A stretch of DNA of 64,000 nt, taken from the NCBI GenBank assembly GCA_902775345.1, contig CACYLW010000004.1, positions 62,001 through 126,000 of the forward strand, in the 5' to 3' direction. The translations under genes and the position numbers were made by a program. Each line of letters begins with the position of its first letter. Within the stretch, counting starts at the first letter, position 1. Below, in pieces: positions 58,205-64,000 of this stretch. Under the pieces are notes generated by a model that made no database searches, was not told the DNA's origin, and worked only from the letters and a program-made list of their open reading frames with translations. This DNA comes from an uncultured Eubacteriales bacterium (GTDB taxonomy: Bacteria; Bacillota; Clostridia; Peptostreptococcales; Anaerovoracaceae).

Positions 58205-58221
58205 AACCCCATATGGGGGTT
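58205..58221. promoter_or_regulatory. Palindromic operator-like site, second copy
   Basis: AACCC-CATATGG-GGGTT. Same 5-7-5 arrangement and same GGGGGTT right side as the site at 44987-45003. It lies between divergent genes, so it could serve either one. G-tract palindromes of this type resemble CsoR/RcnR/CstR-family operators, an inference only. Confidence 0.45.
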
Positions 58222-58259
58222 ATTTTTATTGATGAAAATCTTGTATAAAAAAAATACAA

Positions 58260-58291
58260 AAACGCGGACACTAATTGCAGTTTCCGCGTTT
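58260..58291. promoter_or_regulatory. Inverted repeat flush with the second operon promoter
   Basis: Arms 58260-58268 and 58283-58291 are perfect complements, with an extra ACT/AGT inner pairing. The right arm ends eight bases before the -35. On the minus strand a T-tract follows (TTTGTATTTTTTTT), so it could be an antisense terminator; alternatively it is an activator site. Confidence 0.45.
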
Positions 58292-58299
58292 CCTTCTCG

Positions 58300-58329
58300 T
58301 TGACACATTTATAACAAAGAACGTAAAAT
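58300..58329 (+). promoter_or_regulatory. Sigma-A promoter for the second dehydratase-like operon
   Basis: TTGACA (58300-58305), 18 bp, TAAAAT (58324-58329). Predicted leader about 130 nt. Confidence 0.7.
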
Positions 58330-58467
58330 AGAATCATCAATATTATTGTAGAAAAAAGTCTGTTCCGTGCATGCGGAAAACGCGCTTTCGTGCATAAAAG
58401 CAGAGCGGAGAGACGGTTTTCTATGACAGTTTTTTACATCTGAGAGGGAGAGGTAAGGTGACACACA

Positions 58468-59658
58468 ATGCGTGACTTAAAGCATCTGATCTACTTTGAG
58501 GACCTGCTGCAGGAAGCCAACAACGAGCTCGTGCGCAAGGGCAAAGAAGACGGCAATCTGTGCCTCGGCTACACTTGCTACTTCATGCCTGAAGTCCTCC
58601 TCGATCTGCCTGGCTGCTTTGCAGTAAGACTGAGAGCGCCTAGATGCACATCGCCGGACATGGCTTCTTACTACATGTCAGGCCGTACATGCCACTATGG
58701 CAGATCACTTCTCGAGAGAGCTCTGGAGGGCGGATTCAACTTCATCGACGCCCAGCTCGCTACAGAGACCTGCACGGTAACATGCAGATTCCAGGAGCAT
58801 CTCGATTACATGGACGACGTTATCAACAACGCAACGTTCAAGACTTCATTCACAGATGTTCCGTTCAAGAAGAACGCGAACAGCATCGACCACTACAGGA
58901 AGCAGCTGAAGATCAAAGTGCTCGATTTCCTTGCTGAAGAGTACGGAGTCGACACATCTGACGAAGCTATCCTGAAAGCGATCAAGATCAACAACGAGGT
59001 AAACGACATCATCACAGAGATCGGAAACTTCCGCAAGCTCGATAACCCAACGATCACAGGTTACGAGTTCAGTGTCATCACACTGGTATCGATGGTTTGC
59101 CCTAAGTATCTCATCGTTGACAAGCTGAGAGAGACTCTCGAAGAGCTCAAAACAAGAGAGCCTGACGACAAGCCTAATTACAAGATCAAGGTCCTGCTCG
59201 CAGGTTCCGAGAACGACGATCCTGACTTCGTCAAGCTGATCGAAGGCTGCGGAGCACTCGTTGTAGCCGACAGACACTGCTACGGCTCGCTCGAGGCCAG
59301 ACAGCACATCGACATCAAGGAGGGAGAAGATCCTCTGACAGCTGTCGCCAGACATTACCTGCTGACAAGCCAGTGCGCGAGATTCATGGAGCAGCAGGAG
59401 ATGAGACACCGCAAGAAGGTGCTCGCCGATTATGCCAAGGAATACAAGGCAGACGGTATCATCGTGGAATCCAACAAGTTCTGCGAATACTGGAGCTTTG
59501 AGAGAATGATCGACACGATCGTTCTGCCAAGAGACTTCGGATACCCGGTATGCTCCATCGAGAAGGAGTACATCAATACGGCATCCGGCCAGCTCAGAAC
59601 GAGATTCCAGGCGTTCGTTGAGAGCGTAGAGCTCAAGAAGATCCAGGAGGTCAAGTAA
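58468..59658 (+). CDS. 2-hydroxyacyl-CoA dehydratase / benzoyl-CoA reductase family subunit (HgdB/BcrC-like), copy 2
   Basis: 396 residues, clearly paralogous to the protein at 45095: same opening (MRDLKHLIYFEDLLQEANNEL against MKDLKHLLYFENLLQNANNEL) and same ending (SVELKKIQ). Cluster cysteines fall at identical positions: Cys37 (YTCYFMPEVL), Cys102 (TCTVTC) and Cys339 (NKFCEYWSFE). Some surrounding cysteines differ, so the two copies may hold different cluster environments or substrates. A long ribosome site (GGTAAGGTGACACACA) precedes the ATG. The partner subunit starts one base after its stop. Confidence 0.85.
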   Translation: MRDLKHLIYFEDLLQEANNELVRKGKEDGNLCLGYTCYFMPEVLLDLPGCFAVRLRAPRCTSPDMASYYMSGRTCHYGRSLLERALEGGFNFIDAQLATETCTVTCRFQEHLDYMDDVINNATFKTSFTDVPFKKNANSIDHYRKQLKIKVLDFLAEEYGVDTSDEAILKAIKINNEVNDIITEIGNFRKLDNPTITGYEFSVITLVSMVCPKYLIVDKLRETLEELKTREPDDKPNYKIKVLLAGSENDDPDFVKLIEGCGALVVADRHCYGSLEARQHIDIKEGEDPLTAVARHYLLTSQCARFMEQQEMRHRKKVLADYAKEYKADGIIVESNKFCEYWSFERMIDTIVLPRDFGYPVCSIEKEYINTASGQLRTRFQAFVESVELKKIQEVK

Positions 59659-59659
59659 G

Positions 59660-61297
59660 ATGAAAAAACCTGATTTGAAAAAACTCAAGGAAGTCGACTT
59701 CAAGAAGGCTGCCAGGGATTTCGTCTATGGCAAGCCTCACGGAGAAAGAAGACTCGGAGACCTGTATATCCCGAAGACAGGTCTGTATAAACACAGAGAG
59801 TGGCGCGGTATCAAGGATACCATGTACTACTTCAACAACATCTGGCTGTACAACTACGGAATGATCGTACGCGATATCATGGTTTACGGCGGCGGCCCTA
59901 AAGGCCTGATCCAGTTCCTCAAGGGAACATGGAGATACAGATGGATGGGTCAGACATACCTGACCGTAATGCACTGGTTCGACAGATGCCTTGAAGGTAT
60001 GAGAGGTGAAACACTCGCCGCATCTGCATGGCACTTCAGAGGAATCGTAAGCGCATGCCTGTACCAGATCACCGGATTCTTCAACAGAGACCTCAACATC
60101 GGCGGAGATCCGGCTCTCAGAGCTAAGACGATCGGTACTGACGAAACAGTATGGGGCGGAGTCATCTATCCGTACATGGATCAGGGCGGCTATTACCTGC
60201 CGACACAGATGATCCCGTACTTTGTAACATGCCACTGCAACAACCACACAGTACTCAACTACATCGATGCTGTACAGGCTTACGGACTTCCGGGCGACCC
60301 TTGCCCGATGTGCCAGGCCGAAGCAGGAATCTATATCGAAGACGATGTTCCTGATGCATATGTCGCGATGGTTACGACAAACGAGGCCTGCGACAGCTCG
60401 GTAGGAACCTCCGTCATTCAGGACTGGATGATGAACAAGCCTCTCTTCGCGATGCCGCAGGTAATGCAGTTCGACGATGATTCCGTTCTCGAAAACTGCG
60501 CTAAGGAAATCGAGATGGCCTGGAGGTTCATGGAAGAGCAGACCGGACTCGAGTTCCACTGGGAAGAGCTCAAGAAGCACATCGAGCTGCAGAACAAGCA
60601 GAACCAGTTCGAGAGAGAAAAATGGGACGTAGCTGCAAACACTCACAGCTATCCTATCAACGGTGTAGCTCAGGCTCTGTACAGGATCTTCTACTCGCAG
60701 TACGGTGAGAGACCGTTCTGGCATGATGTTGACAGACGTGTCAGAAAGATCATGGAGAAGTGCGTGACTGAGGACATCAACACATTCCCTATGACAAGAC
60801 ACAGAGTCATCGCATGGTCATGCGCTCCGCTTTACTACTCCGCATGGTGCACATGGGCTTACAACTGCTGGGGCCTCAACACCATCATCAACATGGACTC
60901 GCTGATGTTCGACCTTGATATCCGCACAGACACTTACGAGAACTGCCTGCTGGATATCGCGAAATATCATGAGTGGGCTCCGATGAGAAGAATGGCTGTA
61001 GGCGGACTGCAGCACATCTTTGAGCTCTGGGAGAACATGGAAAAGTTCAACTGCGACATGGTCATGATGTACGACCAGCTGCAGTGCAAGGGCATGCAGG
61101 GTGTAGTCGGACTCTTCGAAGACGAGTTCAGAGCCCGCAACATCCACGCTATCTGGATGCCTCACGCTCTGCCTGACAAGAGAACAGTTCCTAGGTCACA
61201 GATCAGACAGATCATCAATGACTACATGTTCACAGTAATGGGCGAAGAACCGCTCGATCCGTCACTGCTTGACTTTGACGATATCGACAGCTGGTAG
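59660..61297 (+). CDS. 2-hydroxyacyl-CoA dehydratase family partner subunit, copy 2
   Basis: 545 residues, paralogue of the protein at 46297. Shared marks are KHREWRGIKDTMY, RYRWM, AYGLPGDPCPMCQAEAG, ACDSS, LQCKGMQG and EEPLDPS. The matching cysteines are Cys215, Cys244 and Cys476; the last lies exactly 70 residues from the end in both copies. It has an extra CPMC pair and a CHC (191-193) not seen in copy 1. Hence copy 2 may bind an additional or altered cluster. It is followed 14 bases on by a small membrane-protein gene. Confidence 0.8.
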   Translation: MKKPDLKKLKEVDFKKAARDFVYGKPHGERRLGDLYIPKTGLYKHREWRGIKDTMYYFNNIWLYNYGMIVRDIMVYGGGPKGLIQFLKGTWRYRWMGQTYLTVMHWFDRCLEGMRGETLAASAWHFRGIVSACLYQITGFFNRDLNIGGDPALRAKTIGTDETVWGGVIYPYMDQGGYYLPTQMIPYFVTCHCNNHTVLNYIDAVQAYGLPGDPCPMCQAEAGIYIEDDVPDAYVAMVTTNEACDSSVGTSVIQDWMMNKPLFAMPQVMQFDDDSVLENCAKEIEMAWRFMEEQTGLEFHWEELKKHIELQNKQNQFEREKWDVAANTHSYPINGVAQALYRIFYSQYGERPFWHDVDRRVRKIMEKCVTEDINTFPMTRHRVIAWSCAPLYYSAWCTWAYNCWGLNTIINMDSLMFDLDIRTDTYENCLLDIAKYHEWAPMRRMAVGGLQHIFELWENMEKFNCDMVMMYDQLQCKGMQGVVGLFEDEFRARNIHAIWMPHALPDKRTVPRSQIRQIINDYMFTVMGEEPLDPSLLDFDDIDSW

Positions 61298-61311
61298 AAA
61301 GGAGGCCGGTG

Positions 61312-61551
61312 ATGAAGAAGGCTAAAAAGAAAAAGAATAAAGCCGCAAGATTCGTAAAGAAGACGCTCGGCATCGCGGCTCTTGCATATGCCGGACTGTT
61401 CTGCGTATTCTACTACGATCTCGACGGAAAGCTTCTCTATTACGTTGTTGAGCCGTTCATGAAGAACCACTTCGACAACATGGAGAGAAGAGATCCTCAT
61501 ACAGTACCGTATGAGCAGATCGACAGCGAATATATGGCACAAAACAATTAA
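61312..61551 (+). CDS. Small single-pass membrane protein downstream of dehydratase-like pair 2
   Basis: 79 residues (ATG; a GTG one codon earlier is equally placed after AAAGGAGG). A very basic N-terminus (KKAKKKKNKAARFVKK) precedes one hydrophobic segment (about 18-36, LGIAALAYAGLFCVFYY), and the rest is polar, ending acidic. Topology is probably N-in. No family recognised. The tight spacing behind the dehydratase-like pair suggests it anchors or assists that enzyme; copy 1 has no equivalent downstream. Confidence 0.65.
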   Translation: MKKAKKKKNKAARFVKKTLGIAALAYAGLFCVFYYDLDGKLLYYVVEPFMKNHFDNMERRDPHTVPYEQIDSEYMAQNN

Positions 61552-61563
61552 TTATAACAATTA

Positions 61564-61727
61564 CGGCCGCAGCTACCCCCGGACATATTCCGTCCGGAGT
61601 CTGAGTGCTCATAAGCGTGCGATAGCTGGTATAGGCTTAAGGGCCGAAGCTCTTAAAGCATGCGAAAGACAGTAGCTGCGGCATAGTCCGCACCTTTCCG
61701 GGCGAAATATGTCCGGGCGCGCGGCCG
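61564..61727 (+). ncRNA. Structured RNA element upstream of htpG, family unknown
   Basis: 164 nt closed by a perfect 7-bp stem (61564-61570 with 61721-61727) and a near-perfect 20-bp long-range stem (61578-61597 with 61698-61717; one wobble, one mismatch). Inside are a stem 61615-61620/61658-61663, an 8-bp hairpin 61637-61644/61649-61656 with CGAA loop, and a hairpin 61677-61681/61688-61692. An alternative perfect 11-bp pairing (61566-61576 with 61672-61682) is mutually exclusive with the outer stem. It ends 33 bases before the htpG ATG. It could be a cis-regulator or a free small RNA. Confidence 0.55.
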
Positions 61728-61759
61728 GTAAAATAAGAAAAAAGGAAGTTATTACTAAT

Positions 61760-63619
61760 ATGAAAAAGAAGTTCAAAGCCGAATCCCAGCGTCTGCTGGA
61801 CATGATGATAAACTCGATCTATACGCACAAGGAGATCTTCCTGCGTGAGATCATTTCGAACGCGTCGGATGCCATCGACAAGATGTGCTACCTTGCTCTG
61901 ACTGATCAGTCGGTTGGTGAGAGCCGGAGCGATTACGAGATCATCATCACTCTCGACAAGGAGAACCGCACGCTTACGGTCAGTGACAACGGGATCGGCA
62001 TGGACGAGCAGGAGCTCGAAAAGAACCTCGGCACCATCGCGTTCTCGGGAAGCAGCAAGTTCAGCGAGCAGCTCGAGAAGGATTCGAAGGAGGCCAAGAC
62101 TACCACTGCGGACCACACCTCCGAAGTGGATATCATAGGACAGTTCGGCGTAGGTTTTTACTCCGCGTTCATGGTTTCCGACAAGGTCGAGGTGGTCAGC
62201 AAGCACTACGGTTCAGATAAGGCCTACAAATGGGTCTCCGAAGGAGCCGGCGGTTACAGCATCGAAGAGGCGGAAAGAGACGGCCACGGAACTGATGTCA
62301 TAATGCACATCAGGCAGGACGGCGAAGAAGCGGACGAATTCAGCCAGTACATGAGGGAATACCCTATCTACAAGCTGGTCAAGAAGTACTCCGACTACAT
62401 CCGCTTCCCTATCAAGATGCTGATGCCGCACCCGCAGGTCAAGGAAGGTTCGGATCCCGAGAACCCTGAGTACGAGGAAATCTGGGAATATGAAGTATTC
62501 AACTCCATGGTGCCTCTCTGGCAGCGCAAGAAGTCAGAGGTCACCAAGGAAGAGTACGATGCTTTCTACAAGGCCACTTTCCAGGACGATACCCCTCCTC
62601 TTGAGACGCTCACAGTCTCGGTTGAGGGCCTGGTGAGCTACAATGCCCTGATGTTCATCCCTGAGCTGGTACCTAACAAGTACTACACGGATGACTATAC
62701 AGGCGGTCTGCAGCTTTACAGCTCGGGCGTACTCATCATGGACAAGTGCAAGGAACTCCTGCCGGATTATTTCAACTTTGTCAGAGGCGTTGTCGACTCC
62801 CCTGACCTGTCGCTCAACATCTCGAGAGAGATGCTGCAGCACGACAGGCAGCTGAAACTGATCTCGAACAATCTCGAAAAGAAGATCAGGTCAAAGCTTG
62901 AGGAGATGCGCGACAAAAACAGAGAAGAGTACGAGAAGTTCTACAAGAGCTTCGGACGCCAGCTCAAGCTCTGCGCGCTCGACGACTACGGCAAATACAA
63001 GGAGCAGCTGCAGTACGTAAGCCGCATGAAGGAAGACCAGGAATACATCTACTACGCAACGGGCGACAGCTTCGAGGCGGTAGACAAGATGCCGCAGACT
63101 GAAGTGCTGAAGGACAGAGGAATAGAGATCCTGTACTTCACGGACAGCACGGACGGATTCATCCCTGACATGTTCCGCGAATACAAAGGAAAGAAGTACA
63201 TGTCCGTCATCGACGGCGACTTCGATCTCGGCGACGGCAAGGATGAAGAGAAGATGAACAAGGCGTTCAAGGACACCTTCGACTTCGTCAAGGAGACACT
63301 GGGTGACAGAGTGGATGTCGTAAAGGCGACAACCAAACTGAAGACCCATCCTGTCTGTCTCTCAAGCGGGGACGGGATCACCTTCGAGATGGAGAAGTAC
63401 TTCACCGCCGTAAACCCTGATCTGGGAATGAAGGCAAAGCGCATACTCGAGCTCAACGTAGATCATGACGCGTTCCTGGCGCTCGACAGAGCAAGGATCG
63501 ACGATCCTGAGAGAGCGAAGAAAATGTGCGAAGTGCTGCTCAACCAGGCGCTGCTGATCGCGGGCCTGCCTGTCCAGGATCCAAGCGCGTACACTGATAT
63601 TATCTGCTCACTGTTCTGA
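61760..63619 (+). CDS. htpG: Hsp90 chaperone HtpG
   Basis: 619 residues, normal size. The ATG of MKKKFKAESQRLLDMM follows AAGGAAG; a longer in-frame start at 61709 would begin inside the structured element and adds no conserved sequence. GHKL ATPase motifs: EIISNASDAIDKM, DNGIGMDEQEL, GQFGVGFYSAFMV. It lies between the structured RNA and the CooC-family gene, a position that hints at a client-protein link with metalloenzyme maturation, though this is speculative. Confidence 0.96.
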   Translation: MKKKFKAESQRLLDMMINSIYTHKEIFLREIISNASDAIDKMCYLALTDQSVGESRSDYEIIITLDKENRTLTVSDNGIGMDEQELEKNLGTIAFSGSSKFSEQLEKDSKEAKTTTADHTSEVDIIGQFGVGFYSAFMVSDKVEVVSKHYGSDKAYKWVSEGAGGYSIEEAERDGHGTDVIMHIRQDGEEADEFSQYMREYPIYKLVKKYSDYIRFPIKMLMPHPQVKEGSDPENPEYEEIWEYEVFNSMVPLWQRKKSEVTKEEYDAFYKATFQDDTPPLETLTVSVEGLVSYNALMFIPELVPNKYYTDDYTGGLQLYSSGVLIMDKCKELLPDYFNFVRGVVDSPDLSLNISREMLQHDRQLKLISNNLEKKIRSKLEEMRDKNREEYEKFYKSFGRQLKLCALDDYGKYKEQLQYVSRMKEDQEYIYYATGDSFEAVDKMPQTEVLKDRGIEILYFTDSTDGFIPDMFREYKGKKYMSVIDGDFDLGDGKDEEKMNKAFKDTFDFVKETLGDRVDVVKATTKLKTHPVCLSSGDGITFEMEKYFTAVNPDLGMKAKRILELNVDHDAFLALDRARIDDPERAKKMCEVLLNQALLIAGLPVQDPSAYTDIICSLF

Positions 63620-63635
63620 CAAAGGGGCAAACAAA

Positions 63636-64000
63636 ATGGAAGAAACCAGAGATACTAAAATTTTAACAGTTGCCGGCAAGGGCGGCGTCGGAAAGACTTC
63701 GATCAGTTCCGCGATGGTCAGGATCCTCACTGAGGAATATCCTGACGCGAGGATACTCGCGATCGATGCCGACCCTGCCATCGGTCTCACGACAGCGCTC
63801 GGCGTTGAGCCGACTGACACTCTCGACGGCATCCGCAAGAAGATCGTCGGAAGCGTTGAAGAAGGCCGCCCGAAAGAAGCCATTGAGATGCTCAACGAGG
63901 CAAGGTTCCGTATTTTCGACACCATGCTCGAAGAGCAGAAGTTCAGCTTCCTCGCGATCGGAAGGCCTGAGGCTGCCGGCTGCTACTGCAAGGTGAATGC
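63636..64000 (+). CDS. cooC: CooC-family nickel-insertion ATPase (3' end outside window)
   Basis: The first 121 codons of an open frame running off the right edge. It opens METHIONINE-EETRDTKILTV, then the deviant Walker A GKGGVGKTS (about 14-23), DADPAIGLT, and GRPEAAGCYCKVN, the CooC-specific segment whose Cys-x-Cys binds nickel at the dimer interface. CooC proteins help load Ni into carbon-monoxide dehydrogenase. The ribosome site is AAAGGGGC. A CODH or other client may lie just beyond the window, which I cannot see. Confidence 0.85.
   Translation, partial: MEETRDTKILTVAGKGGVGKTSISSAMVRILTEEYPDARILAIDADPAIGLTTALGVEPTDTLDGIRKKIVGSVEEGRPKEAIEMLNEARFRIFDTMLEEQKFSFLAIGRPEAAGCYCKVN

Larger units (their letters stand above)
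58098..58467. other. 370-bp intergenic control region between the His-rich gene and second dehydratase-like operon
   Basis: No gene seen. From left to right it holds the minus-strand leader of the His-rich gene, the AACCC-N7-GGGTT palindrome (58205-58221), an A-rich stretch, a hairpin (58260-58291), a sigma-A promoter (58300-58329) and a ~130-nt leader containing GC-rich inverted segments before the ribosome site of the gene at 58468. Confidence 0.6.

Overview
The window is about 64 kb of chromosome carrying the replication origin of a low-to-mid GC anaerobic Bacillota, most likely class Clostridia. Supporting this are the dnaA-dnaN/rpmH origin layout, clostridial-type YidC, Jag and GdpP, a soj/spo0J-type parAB with consensus parS, sigma-A type promoters, many Fe-S/flavin enzymes of strict anaerobes, and a CooC-family nickel ATPase. 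I cannot place it to genus; an Anaerovoracaceae/Eubacterium-like gut anaerobe is only a guess. No rRNA, tRNA, CRISPR array, insertion sequence or prophage was recognised.

Origin region (1-11.6 kb). On the minus strand, reading left from the origin, are rpmH-rnpA-yidD-yidC-jag, then (past a small plus-strand pair) recF, gyrB and gyrA (cut by the window start). dnaA and dnaN run right. DnaA boxes flank dnaA on both sides, and the dnaA-dnaN spacer holds a DnaA box, GC patch and trinucleotide (DnaA-trio-like) array typical of the unwinding site. Compared with the common Firmicutes order, recF-gyrB-gyrA and the mnmE-mnmG-rsmG-parAB block have swapped sides of the origin.

Nucleoside island (11.6-22.2 kb). 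A minus-strand set (psuG, a PfkB kinase, tdk) is followed by a plus-strand BMP/PnrA-type nucleoside ABC importer (lipoprotein, double ATPase, two permeases) and deoC, udp, deoB. Together they would import nucleosides and feed the sugar into central metabolism.

Housekeeping run (22.2-42.3 kb), all plus strand: mnmE, mnmG, rsmG, two parS sites, parA, parB, a GdpP homologue without membrane helices, rplI, dnaB, a DnaD-like protein with a C-terminal zinc-type motif, an M23/G5 cell-wall hydrolase, an FtsL/DivIC-like protein, rsmA, an LTA-synthase-like protein, rho, and a DUF1385-PrmC fusion.

Accessory anaerobic-redox region (42.3-64 kb). This is the most unusual part. It holds an acetyltransferase, an Fe-S flavoprotein, a CooT-like mini-protein and an Fe-S aldo/keto reductase. 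Then come two paralogous operons of 2-hydroxyacyl-CoA dehydratase/benzoyl-CoA-reductase-family subunit pairs (45.1-47.9 and 58.5-61.3 kb). Between them lie a MATE exporter, lipoproteins, an AMP-forming acyl ligase, a polytopic membrane protein, a CrtI-like flavoprotein, a 2Fe-2S flavin reductase and a histidine-rich protein. Both dehydratase-like pairs keep their cluster cysteines, yet no ASKHA-type activator is present in the window. A shared AACCC-N7-GGGTT palindrome lies upstream of both pairs. The window closes with a structured, possibly regulatory RNA before htpG, and the start of a CooC-family gene. I infer an uncharacterised reductive CoA-ester (or other substrate) pathway with metal-handling helpers; its substrate cannot be read from sequence.
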